From NCBI GenBank assembly GCA_963556195.1, contig OY744531.1, positions 50,744,700 through 50,808,699 on the forward strand: a DNA stretch of 64,000 bases, written 5' to 3'. Numbering within the stretch: the stretch's first letter is position 1; each line of letters opens with the position of its first letter. A program made the position numbers and the translations under genes. The stretch is from Sepiola atlantica (taxonomy: Eukaryota > Mollusca > Cephalopoda > Sepiida > Sepiolidae). The notes under the pieces were generated by a model that saw only the letters and a list, made by a program, of their open reading frames with translations, was not told the DNA's origin and did not search any database. Below, piece after piece: positions 33,246 to 43,744 of this stretch.

Positions 33246-33552
33246 ACAGATGTAGAATAAGAGCTGTATGATATCTTATTGAAAGCCATCTTACAGCAAG
33301 TACCATGAGTTTGAGGTTTGCTTCCTCGTGTCTCATGTGTGCCAAGCTCAAATTTATGAAAATCTGCATAATTTGTTTTCTTGTAATAGATAATTGGTAC
33401 AATGCAGCTCACAGCAACATAGTGGAAAATCAAATTGCATAAAATTCTTTAAAAACCATAACTGAAGTAAAAAGAAGAAAGAAAGTATTTATATATATTT
33501 TTATTTGTTTTTACTTTTCCTTTACTGTACACCCCTCACAATGTTTTAATTA

Positions 33553-34122
33553 TCAGGTTGTCCAGAAGTTTTGTGGCGAATTTTAAAGGAAATAAAAATA
33601 CCCCCCTCAAAATATGCCATTAAATATTTAATAAAATTCTCATGAATAGTGAATTTTGATATGTTAATCCTTTCTGCTAATTTCTGTGTTGTGTAATGTG
33701 GGCTATTCTCAATGAATGTCTTGTTTTTGTCGTCATATGTAGAGGGTGGTCTGTCTGAGCGTTCTTCATCACTATACTAAACTTTCCAGTTCTAAACTTT
33801 GTGAACCATTTCCGTACAGTTCTGTCAGTTAAAGCACATTCAATGTACACTGCACATATCTTTTTCTTGTTTGCAAAGCATTTTTGCCTTTATGGAAGTA
33901 GAAAAGGATAAAGTGCCTAAAATGGGTCTTATAATCTTAAATTTTCAAAGTGTGCCAAATTTAACACAAGTTAAATAATTTTTAATTTTCTTTCTCAAGA
34001 GATAGCTTGAAGTATGATCTAACCGGAAATATTAGTATATTATATCTGTCAATATTCTGACATGTTCTAACGCGGCGAAATATGAACTACTAAAAATTAG
34101 CACAAACTTTCCGGACAACCTA
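33553..34122 (-). mobile_element. mariner deletion derivative with TIRs
   Basis: The ends AGGTTGTCCAGAAGTTTTGT (left) and AGGTTGTCCGGAAAGTTTGT (right, complement) form terminal inverted repeats about 30 bases long. On the minus strand from about 33,870 the interior encodes LTDRTVRKWFTKFRTGKFS and NAQTDHPLHMT-like sequence. This corresponds to the mariner N-terminal helix-turn-helix (TVRRWFxKFRxGxFSLxDxxRSGRP). The catalytic half is deleted. Confidence 0.82.
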
Positions 34123-34535
34123 ATATAATTGTATACATTGCAGTAAATATAGTTTATTTTAAATATCTTATCAGAAATCGACCTATTCTGTCCATGCAAT
34201 TCATTCTTCTCAAGATTACTCAATATTATCTGAAAATCAATTTGGACCAGTCACATTCGGAACATTCTCCTGCCACTTATTCCAGTAATTAATTACTCTA
34301 CTTATTCATAATGTTGGATAATTTATCGTACTGACAGTGAGATTAAAACATATATTTATATCTAAGAATATTTTTATATAGTGGATAAAGGCTTAATACT
34401 TCAGGTAAAAAGAGTTTCTATTCACCTGCCTCTCAACGAGGACAGAGTTAGACACAAAGTCGGTTTTTCATGAGAAAAATCCAACTCCTCAAAAATAAGC
34501 ACTCTGGGTTGGGAAACAATAAATTGACTTGATCT
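34123..34535. other. Non-coding interval with possible U2-SINE tail fragment
   Basis: ACAGAGTTAGACACAAAGTC near 34,441 resembles the U2-SINE 3' tail CAGGAGTTAGGCACAAGGCC near 34,641. It could be a truncated third copy. Nothing else is recognised. Confidence 0.4.
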
Positions 34536-34539
34536 AAAA

Positions 34540-35200
34540 AAATCTGACCAGATTTTTATCCATGGAGTGATCTCAAAGATAAGGTCTATCAAAACAATCT
34601 TCTATTCCTGAACTGAAGAGAGTATTGATTTACTCCTCTCCAGGAGTTAGGCACAAGGCCAGTTTTTATCTTACTCCCACAAGTAAGATGTGACCCAAGG
34701 TCGGGTCGGGAAAGTGGGGTTTAAAAATTGCCTGGGCAGCCCCGTCGGCATTCCCCAGTAAGGGCGGCTCAGGCAGTAAGCAATAAACTTACTCCTCCCC
34801 AAAGAGGGGAGGCAAAGCCTGGAAAGGTGGACCTCCAAGAACTGCACAGGACAGACCCATTGACTGGCGTATGAAGACCCGAAGGCCAAGACACCACCAG
34901 TATGGGGTGCAGTATCCATCGGAACAGATACTACACTTTGATCTTAGCCAAAAGGCCAAGATCTGAACTGAAGAGAGTAATCACAGTCAAATTAGGACAA
35001 TGCCAGAGTTATTAAGAATTCTGTACTTTGTATTCAGGAGTGCTTATCATTGAATAACGATAAAATGAAGACTGTTGGGCATTCATAACTGAAACTTGGT
35101 GGACAAGTCAGACATAGACTGAAGTGTATCTGTACCAAATATGGTCGGATTGCAGAAAAGATTACGGATTTTAGTGACGATTCCAAAGTGTCTCAACATA
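34540..35200 (+). pseudogene. mariner/IS630 transposase C-terminal relic, interrupted by a U2-SINE
   Basis: Plus-strand frames contain DFYPWSDLKDKVYQNNLLFL before the SINE and sequence equivalent to ELKRxIT after it. A non-coding tail with GACTGAAACTTGGTGGACAA-type sequence follows at 35,080-35,110. The order matches the LWGYVKDKVYxNNPxSIRELKxxI end of insect/invertebrate mariner-group transposases. A second copy is at 35,430-35,740. Positions 34,625-34,962 are the inserted SINE. Confidence 0.65.
34625..34962 (-). mobile_element. U2 snRNA-derived SINE, copy 2, with 17-bp target duplication
   Basis: Flanked by CTGAACTGAAGAGAGTA at 34,608-34,624 and 34,963-34,979, an exact 17-bp target-site duplication, the mark of LINE-mediated retroposition. 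On the minus strand the element starts ATCTTGGCCTTTTGGC, matching the very first U2 bases (ATC, with five or so bases missing) and then TAAGATC and GTGTAGTATCTGTTC. After CGATGGATACTGCACC it departs from U2. The rest (about 290 bases) is shared with the 18.3-kb copy, including GGGGAATGCCGACGGGGCTG. The 3' side is T/A-poor without a long poly(A). Confidence 0.9.
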
Positions 35201-35204
35201 TCAT

Positions 35205-35400
35205 TGAACAGCAATAAAAAAGACTGTTAGACACTCATGACTGAAACTTGGTGGACAAGTCAAGCATACATTGAAGTTTATTTATACAAATAAACTACAG
35301 TCTACACCTGACTTATCCACTAAGTTTCAGTCATGAATGTCCAACCGTCTTTGTTCTGTTACCATTCAGTGATATTGGGAGACACTTTGGTGATCGTTTC
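35205..35400. repeat. Hairpin made from inverted transposon-tail copies
   Basis: TCATGACTGAAACTTGGTGG (about 35,246) is followed by its near complement CCACTAAGTTTCAGTCATGA (about 35,319), giving arms of about 70 bases around AAGTTTATTTATACAAATAAAC. Confidence 0.8.
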
Positions 35401-35429
35401 ATGAGAAGGAGATGTGATCCTGAATGGGC

Positions 35430-35765
35430 TTCACCCTTGCCGGCCCATAACCCTCCAGATTTTATGTGTCGGAATTATCCCAAAGATAATATCTATCAAA
35501 ACAATCCCTAGAGTCTTCGTGAACTGAAGAAGGGCATCACAAACCAAATCAGTGGTATCCAGATTTACTTGCAACACAAAGATGCACATTCGGAGCATAT
35601 AAGTGAACGGTGATGAAACAAAGATTGTTGGACATTCATGACTGAAACTTGGTGAACAAGTCAGACAGAGACTGAAGTTTATTTGTACCTAATATGGTTG
35701 GATTACAGAAAAGATTGTGGATTTTAGTGACGATTCAATGGGTGGCCTTTTCGCGGGGTCACCCC
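35430..35765 (+). pseudogene. mariner/IS630 transposase C-terminal relic, copy 2
   Basis: Plus-strand translation gives LPAHNPPDFMCRNYPKDNIY, then QNNP and SLRELKKGI, the C-terminal block of the same transposase as at 34.54 kb. The tail GACTGAAACTTGGTGAACAA and CGGATTGCAG-like sequence follow. The end has a small palindrome CGGGGTCACCCCG near 35,754. Confidence 0.65.
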
Positions 35766-36250
35766 GTACTATACGAACAATGTTATTAAAAGGAACAAGG
35801 ATTATCTGTAAAAATTCCACAGAGTCAACATATCATAGTAGTTTATCTAGGTAAGTAGTGATGTAGGTATTTTTAGTTGTCTTATAGAGATTAGAGCTAT
35901 GGAGAAAACATCAGATTATAGATTAGTATGGCCTACTGTAACTAACACGCCTGATTTTCATAATAAATGCTTGTAGAGAACGAACAAGGTAAAGAAAAAG
36001 AAATGAACAATGGCTGCATCCAATGAATTCAACTTAATATGCAAACACCAAGACAGTTCAATACCGGAGATAAATGAATGAATGAACGAAGAAACGTAGA
36101 GACGAATACAAACTAGATTTCAGCCATTTTGTCCGAATGATGTAAATTTATATTCACACACGCTGTTGCTGCTGGCCATTTGGTTGCCTTAAGCATAATT
36201 GCTTTTCAGTGTCCCCATTCCAAGAATACACACACACTATTTTTGCGATG
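35766..36250. other. Non-coding interval, nothing recognised
   Basis: No repeat family or frame recognised; a short (AATG)n run near 36,075. Confidence 0.5.
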
Positions 36251-36251
36251 C

Positions 36252-36770
36252 TCTAAAGACAATATAATAATTCAAAGTATATTGCAAAGACAGTAAAATC
36301 ATTTTAAGCATATTGCAAAGTCAATATAATAATTCAAATTTTACTGCAAAGACAATATAATAATTTAAAGTATATTGCAAAGACAATATAATAATTTAAA
36401 GTATATTGCAAAGTCAATATAATAATTCAAAGCATATTGCAAAGGCAATATCATAATTCAAATTTTACTGCAAAGACAATATAATAATTTAAAATATATT
36501 GCTAAGACAATATAATAATTTAAAGTATATTGCAAAGTCAATATAATAATTCAAAGCATATTGCAAAGTCAATATAATAATTCAAATTTTACTGCAAAGA
36601 CAATATAATAATTTAAAGCCTATTGCAAAGACAATATAATAATTTAAAGTATATTGCAAAGGCAATATCATAATTCAAATTTTACTGCAAAGACAATATG
36701 ATAATTCAAATTTAACTGCAAAGACAATATAATAATTTAAAGTATATTGTAAAGTCAATATATTTTAAAG
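36252..36770. repeat. 31-bp tandem array, about 16-17 units
   Basis: Units of about 31 bases read AAAGACAATATAATAATTCA then AAGTATATTGC, with a variant ending AATTTTACTGC. Variant order is irregular. Single units recur at 37,911-37,937 and 38,936-38,957, at the edges of two LINE-A fragments. Confidence 0.92.
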
Positions 36771-36779
36771 TTTTCTCTT

Positions 36780-37903
36780 CTGCTAATCACTCACTACTAA
36801 GTGTTAATGAGATGGATAGGTTGACAGTTAAATGGTGATAAATATTATGAGAGGATTTAAAATAAATAAATGAAATGAATAAAATGTGATAACTTATGAG
36901 GACGATTTATGACAAGTGTCTATTGACATTACATTTCAAGATGACTATGTCGTAGCCCTCAGGTAATAAATCTTATGGCAACATATTGTAAGTTGTTTGA
37001 TATATCGTTTAATGTGAGACACACAGAGGAAGAAAGGAAAGTTCTTTGCAGTGGTGATAGAAGAACGGTCTTGCTGGACACGTTTTATAAGGAGGAACCA
37101 TAAATTGTAGCTCAGTCGAGCATTTTCCATGGAAATAACGATAAAAAAGAGAAAGATTAGAAACATTTCTTATGTAGTAAAGAGGAAAGATCATCCCACA
37201 CTAGATTGTGAAGGCAGGAAATGGTGCTCTGAGTGGCACATCCCCAGATGTGGAAGCGGTACCCTATCTTAGGATGTGTCTAACTCTTATATATGTAGAG
37301 TATTGTATTAGGAGTCAGATACTTTCTGGAGTAGTAGTAGAATAATTCAACCATTTTTCCAGCAACTTTCGCAACAAAATGTATATAAGACCTCCATTAT
37401 AGATCTGGGGTGAAAGTTTGTCCAAGGTGTGTAACAAAACAAGGGTCTTCCTCAAAGACAAGAGTCATCCATTTCAAGTTGAACAAGACAAGGATCTGAA
37501 CGTTGATGTTGAAAGGAGAGAAGCTTAGCTTTAAAGGTGTTAAAAGTACCACGTCACTTATTTTCCTATTGCACCATGTGTACCAAATCAGAATCAACAA
37601 TGATCACCAATGCTTTTTGAAATGCAGCCATAGACAGTTGTGTCGTCTGCATAATTATCAACAAGTAATCCCAGAATATGATTTGGAAGATTATTAATGA
37701 AAATCAGGAAGAGAGCCCGGCCCAGAATAGACATTTGAGGCATGCCGACGTTGATACTATGTGCTTCAGACTTCTGCTCATCAACAACTACTTGTATAGA
37801 CCTATTAGAAAGAAAGGATTTGATGATTGAGAATTCATTTCTAGATATTCTATAGTTAGCAAGTTTGTGAAGCAATCCTTTATACCAGACCCTAACAAAG
37901 GCC
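36780..37903 (-). mobile_element. LINE-A fragment, antisense
   Basis: From 37,903 leftwards the minus strand encodes LHKLANYRISRNEFSIIKSF, DEQKSEAHSINVGMPQMSIL, FLIFINNLPNHIL and the catalytic box NYADDTTVY. It continues in other frames to the C-terminal SITTAKNFPFFLCVSHIKR block. The catalytic YADD is intact, unlike the 5.5-kb copy, but frameshifts and stops break the ORF. The 3' UTR reaches about 36,780 where it meets the 31-bp array. Confidence 0.87.
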
Positions 37904-37929
37904 TTTTATATTGCAAAAACAATATAATA

Positions 37930-38935
37930 ATTAGTGACAAGCAATATGTATTTCGTCCTGCAAAGTCTACCGCTGATGTGCTTACTGTAATATCGCATAA
38001 GATCAGTGAATCTCTTGCTAGGGGCTTTGGTTCTAGAGCAATTACTCTTGACATATCAAAAGCCTTTCATAGGGTCTTGCACAAATGATTACTTCAAAAA
38101 CTTGCTATAGAATATCAGGTAATGTCTTTGCAACCATTGAATCCTTTCTATCTGGCAGGTCTATAAAAGTAGCCATGGATAGGCAGAAGTCTGAAGCACA
38201 TAGTGTCAATGCCGGCATGTCTCAAGGATCTATCTTGGGCTCAACCCTCTTCCTAATCTTCATCAATAATCTTCCAAATCATATTCTGAGATCATTTATT
38301 GACATCGACACAGATGACACAACTCTCTATGGCAACACCTTGATAAGCACTGTTGATCAAGTTCTTGCTGATTCTCTCTCTTCGAATCTGGAACACGTGA
38401 TGCAATGGAGGCAAAAGTGGTTTGTTACTTTTAACATTTTTAAAACCAAGCTATTCTCCTTTTATCACCAACGTTTGGATCTGTGTTTTGCCCCTATCAA
38501 AATGAATGGCTCTCTCCTTGAGGAAGGCTGTTGCTTTGACTGCCTTTCCCTCCAGATCTAAAATGGAAGATTAATATCCAATATGTTGCTAAAGCTGCTG
38601 GAAAAATGGTTGGATCATTCTACTGCTCCAGAAAGTACCTGACTCCTGATGCAATCTTCTATCTATATAAGAGTCAGGCGGAATTTCTCTAACATAGTTT
38701 CTTCGCAAAGCTTCCCGTTTGTGGAACACATTACCATGGGGCTGCTTCTCTACAGATTAAGATATGATCGTATTCATATCCAATGTCAACAGATTCCTGT
38801 TAGGAACCATCCTCACAAGTATTCGAACTTGTTCCATTCCATCAAGTATTCTCAATCTTCTCCTAATATTGTTCATCATCCAACTGACAATCTCATTAAC
38901 CCTTATCCTCGCGTCTTTTTACTCCATTGATTATA
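37930..38935 (+). mobile_element. LINE-A fragment, sense (head-to-head with the previous copy)
   Basis: It starts IISDKQYVFRPAKSTADVLT, continues ITLDISKAFHRVLHK, then after a frame change CYRISGNVFATIESFLSGR, AEAHSVNAGMSQGSIL-type sequence and IDIDTDDTTLYG (YADD degenerate). The C-terminal region is HNPxxHH-like PHKYSNLFHSIKYSQ. It overlaps the antisense copy from the HKLA block onward and extends about 130 bases further 5'. Between the two copies lies one unit of the 31-bp repeat. Confidence 0.87.
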
Positions 38936-38957
38936 AAGACAATATAATAATTCAATG

Positions 38958-39400
38958 AAATAAGGTCTGTCTGAAAAGTAATGAGACTGATGTCGCAAAC
39001 TATTTATTTCAATTTAAAATTAAAAAACAAACTGGTTTCCCCTTCAAATTACTGCATAATCGCTAATATGTACGAGTTACTATATCCACTACCCAACCTA
39101 CCCACTCTAATATTTAACACAACGTGTCTGAAAAGTAATGGGACTAATGACACAAACAATTTATTTCAATTTCAAACAAAAAACTATGGTTTCTGCTTCA
39201 AAGCAACCCCCTTCAAGTCTAACTCACTTTCCCATTCTTCTCTGACACACTTCTATGTACTGCTTGAAGGATTCTCCTGTGATATCTCTCCGCTCTGTTG
39301 TTACGGCCTCTACATTCTCACATGATTTTTTCATCTTCTTGTGCCACTCAAAAACTTGTGTGCACGACTTAGTGTAATCTCCATACATTTGCTTTTCATC
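38958..39400 (-). mobile_element. mariner-type ends, two direct copies
   Basis: GTCTGTCTGAAAAGTAATGA (about 38,968) and CGTGTCTGAAAAGTAATGGG (about 39,123) are the complement of a typical mariner right end. Each is followed by CAAACnATTTATTTCAATTT. After the second copy, antisense frames across 39,150-39,400 look like a decayed transposase (for example VHTSF and VAQEDEKIM), but the match is weak. Confidence 0.55.
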
Positions 39401-39574
39401 ATTCGTTCCCTAGTGCTTGTAGCTGGATGATATGAAAAACGTGAAAAACATGCATTGGTTACAAAAATTCATGATTACAGAAAATTACATTCAGTTAATG
39501 TAGAATCACTACTGCTAAATTTGCCTGAATGCATTTCATCAAAATTATTGCATAATAATAATAGTTCATGTATG

Positions 39575-39815
39575 GCATAATCACGTTGACACATCGATTC
39601 TCGTTAGATCACTAAAGTTAAGCGACGTTGACACTGGTTATTAACAGATGGGTGACCATTTGGGAATAACAGCCCTTGTATGTCATCTCCCCTGACTGCG
39701 ATATACATACGGTCTCCAGCCACCTGGGAATGTAATATTCCCTAGAAACTTCCTCTTTTGGTGGAAGTCAAATGCCCGCCCAAGCCGAATATTACACTAG
39801 GTATTACCGAATGTA
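39575..39815 (+). mobile_element. 5S rRNA-derived SINE, copy 3
   Basis: The 5S-like head includes GATCACTAAAGTTAAGCGAC and ATGGGTGACCATTTGGGAAT. The body runs through CTCCCCTGACTGCGATATAC, GAATGTAATATTCCCTAGAA and ends CACTAGGTATTACCGAATG. It provides the sense-strand view of the family. Confidence 0.85.
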
Positions 39816-40360
39816 TATGCATATATAATAATAGTTCTACTTTATGTTATTATAGTTCAATGTGATTTGGCTTAAAAGTGGATATTCAGTTTGTTATTAA
39901 AATCTAGATAAAAGAGATTTAAAAAAATATATGAGAAAAAATGTGTTACAGATTGTGTTCGGGTCAGACTGTTTGAATGAGGAAAAAGTGAGTTTGTAAA
40001 GCTAGTTTAATATGAATAAATAAAATGACAAAAAATAGGATCACTGGTCATGGTGATATTCCGTTTTGTTTATGATAGATTATTCCACTCTTTTTATTCT
40101 TTCGTTTCTTTATCATGTTTGACTATTAATGAGCAGAAAGAGTGAGAGCGATGGAAGCGAGAGTGATAGAGTTGTATAGAATAAGACCAGAAGGTCAAAC
40201 AACTTACAATGAGAGAGGGTGAATGTGATAGATCAAAAGTTAGTAAGAGATGGGTCTCTTGATGAGGTTTTATTGCAGATTACGGCTAATTGGAGCAATT
40301 AAAATGGAAGCCTTTTTTTTTCTCAAGCATACTCAATACTGAGGACTATATTTTAGCATG
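39816..40360. other. Non-coding interval, nothing recognised
   Basis: AT-rich sequence leading into the satellite; no repeat unit similarity to the satellite is seen before 40,361. Confidence 0.55.
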
Positions 40361-42410
40361 AATTTTGTGTGATTAAAATATATAGAATTTTGTGTGATTA
40401 AAATATATAGAATTTTGTGTGATTAAAATATATAGAATTTTGTGTGATTAAAATATATAGAATTTTGTGTGATTAAAATATATAGAATTTTGTGTGATTA
40501 AAATATATAGAATTTTGTGTGATTAAAATATATAGAATTGTGTGTGATTAAAATATATAGAATTGTGTGTGATTAAAATATATAGAATTGTGTGTGATTA
40601 AAATATATAGAATTTTGTGTGATTAAAATATATAGAATTTTGTGTGATTAAAATATATAGAATTTTGTGTGATTAAAATATATAGAATTTTGTGTGATTA
40701 AAATATATAGAATTTTGTGTGATTAAAATATATAGAATTTTGTGTGATTAAAATATATAGAATTTTGTGTGATTAAAATATATAGAATTTTGTGTGATTA
40801 AAATATATAGAATTTTGTGTGATTAAAATATATAGAATTTTGTGTGATTAAAATATATAGAATTTTGTGTGATTAAAATATATAGAATTTTGTGTGATTA
40901 AAATATATAGAATTTGGTGTGATTAAAATATATAGAATTTTGTGTGATTAAAATATATAGAATTTTGTGTGATTAAAATATATAGAATTTGGTGTGATTA
41001 AAATATATAGAATTGTGTGTGATTAAAATATATAGAATTGTGTGTGATTAAAATATATAGAATTTTGTGTGATTAAAATATATAGAATTTTGTGTGATTA
41101 AAATATATAGAATTTGGTGTGATTAAAATATATAGAATTGTGTGTGATTAAAATATATAGAATTGTGTGTGATTAAAATATATAGAATTGTGTGTGATTA
41201 AAATATATAGAATTTTGTGTGATTAAAATATATAGAATTTTGTGTGATTAAAATATATAGAATTTTGTGTGATTAAAATATATAGAATTTTGTGTGATTA
41301 AAATATATAGAATTTTGTGTGATTAAAATATATAGAATTTTGTGTGATTAAAATATATAGAATTTTGTGTGATTAAAATATATAGAATTTTGTGTGATTA
41401 AAATATATAGAATTTTGTGTGATTAAAATATATAGAATTTTGTGTGATTAAAATATATAGAATTTGGTGTGATTAAAATATATAGAATTGTGTGTGATTA
41501 AAATATATAGAATTGTGTGTGATTAAAATATATAGAATTTTGTGTGATTAAAATATATAGAATTTGGTGTGATTAAAATATATAGAATTGTGTGTGATTA
41601 AAATATATAGAATTGTGTGTGATTAAAATATATAGAATTGTGTGTGATTAAAATATATAGAATTTTGTGTGATTAAAATATATAGAATTTTGTGTGATTA
41701 AAATATATAGAATTTTGTGTGATTAAAATATATAGAATTTTGTGTGATTAAAATATATAGAATTTTGTGTGATTAAAATATATAGAATTTTGTGTGATTA
41801 AAATATATAGAATTTTGTGTGATTAAAATATATAGAATTTTGTGTGATTAAAATATATAGAATTTTGTGTGATTAAAATATATAGAATTTTGTGTGATTA
41901 AAATATATAGAATTTTGTGTGATTAAAATATATAGAATTTTGTGTGATTAAAATATATAGAATTTTGTGTGATTAAAATATATAGAATTTTGTGTGATTA
42001 AAATATATAGAATTTTGTGTGATTAAAATATATAGAATTTTGTGTGATTAAAATATATAGAATTTTGTGTGATTAAAATATATAGAATTTTGTGTGATTA
42101 AAATATATAGAATTTTGTGTGATTAAAATATATAGAATTTTGTGTGATTAAAATATATAGAATTTTGTGTGATTAAAATATATAGAATTTTGTGTGATTA
42201 AAATATATAGAATTTTGTGTGATTAAAATATATAGAATTTGGTGTGATTAAAATATATAGAATTTGGTGTGATTAAAATATATAGAATTTGGTGTGATTA
42301 AAATATATAGAATTTGGTGTGATTAAAATATATAGAATTTTGTGTGATTAAAATATATAGAATTTGGTGTGATTAAAATATATAGAATTTGGTGTGATTA
42401 AAATATATAG
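40361..42410. repeat. 25-bp satellite, 82 uninterrupted units
   Basis: The unit AATTTTGTGTGATTAAAATA plus TATAG repeats exactly 82 times in 2,050 bases with no indel. Variation is confined to two positions: T to G at base 5 (AATTGTGTGT, 13 units) and T to G at base 6 (AATTTGGTGT, 11 units); 58 units are the basic form by hand count. Variant units cluster: 8-10, 23, 26-28, 31-34, 45-47, 49-52, 76-79, 81-82. Every forward frame meets stops, so it is not coding. The array starts abruptly after TTTTAGCATG and ends at GAAAAAAAGCC. Confidence 0.98.
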
Positions 42411-43744
42411 AAAAAAAGCCTGAGAGAAATAAACGTTGATTAACTCAGCATGGTTTGAACTCTTGATACGTCGATAAAAAACTTACTTAAAATTTATCTA
42501 ACACCGAATTAATTAAATGAGGAATTAATTAACTAAAGAATTGATTTTTCTTCAGATTCAACTCGATTCGTTGGTTCTTTGATTTGCCGCTTGATTTTAT
42601 AACATTCATTTGAGACCTGTTACCGAATGTTCAAACGTTGTATTAAAATAATGAAAACATATTCAATCATTTTCGCCAATTAAGAAAAATGCTGGTATTT
42701 TTTTTCATAATTTTTTATTTTTATTTCATTTATTTTATTAAAAAGATGCTTTGGTTCTTTGATTCTTTGATATGAGAAAGGCTCTGGGCGAAAATTAACG
42801 CCCTTTTATTGCAATTAAGATACGATACTAAACCTTATGCCTAGAATCCTTATTCTAATTTTGATTAAAATCCATTACATGATTTTGATTCTCGAAGCTA
42901 AAGCTTAAGGCGTATTAAGAAGAAATTGAAATTATGCGAACCTTGCTTAATTGGTGTCTAATGACTATGGATCAAATTTAATGCAAATTGTAGTTAGCAA
43001 AGTTACCCCAGCCAGGAATGGATCCAGAAAATGTGGTTTGAGTTGTCCCCCTTTGCAAATTGGCTGTTTGGAGAATTTGAAAGCTAGATGGCTCTGGTTG
43101 ACAGTCAATTTGCATAGGTGGGGCAAAAAGTAGTATATAAACGGTACTCTTTTCATTGAGCTGAAGAGCGGTAGGGAGAGCAGAGTGAGGCTGAAAGAGG
43201 AGACTGAAGTACAAAGAATTGGACGTTGAAAAAGATTAACCACTGTGGTTTGACACCAGATTATTTTTATATATTTGTCTTCACGGATTGACCACACAAA
43301 TCTTAAATATTTCAATTTTCAAATAAGAGGTTGTGTCCATATTATGCTTGCTAAAGCCCTTTAAAATACTGAAAAGAAACTGAAATTTGGGGAATATTTA
43401 TTAATAGCTATTGTTAAAATTTTACAAAAATCGAAGGTATCCGAATTTTTATGAAGGGATTGCATCCACACTTTTCCTCCTTTACATAAAACTAAATTAA
43501 ACTAAATATAGTTTATATACTATGTATAATAATTCCTTGAATTTCAATTTCTTCTAAAGACCCGTAAGCCTTAAATTTTAGACACTTTACTAGAAGCAAA
43601 ATCATGTAATGTATTTTGATCAAAATTGGAATAAGAATTCTAGACATAAAGTTTAGTGTCATTATATCTTGATTTAAATTTTTTTTTTTTTTACTTTCGT
43701 TCATTCTGAACAACGAAAATTGCTATTGAGACGTAAGGGACTAC
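42411..43744. repeat. Inverted R4 pair with non-coding spacer
   Basis: R4 blocks CTAAACCTTATGCCTAGAAT and AATCCATTACATGATTTTGA lie at about 42,830-42,895. They recur inverted at about 43,560-43,665 (AAAATCATGTAATGTATTTT, AATTCTAGACATAAAGTTTA). The 620-base spacer (42,930-43,540) and 42,411-42,810 hold nothing else recognised. Confidence 0.6.

Noticed and set aside
36252..36770. CRISPR-like 31-bp repeats
   Set aside because: Units are contiguous and diverged with no unique spacers.
39575..39690. Functional 5S rRNA gene
   Set aside because: Substitutions in conserved positions and a shared non-5S body with two other loci mark it as a SINE head.
40361..42410. CRISPR-like or VNTR-coding array
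   Set aside because: Repeats are contiguous without spacers, every frame has stops, and the genome is eukaryotic; it is a satellite.
42951..43315. Overlapping frames of 60-116 codons
   Set aside because: Several frames on both strands are open in the spacer of an inverted repeat; none has a recognisable domain.
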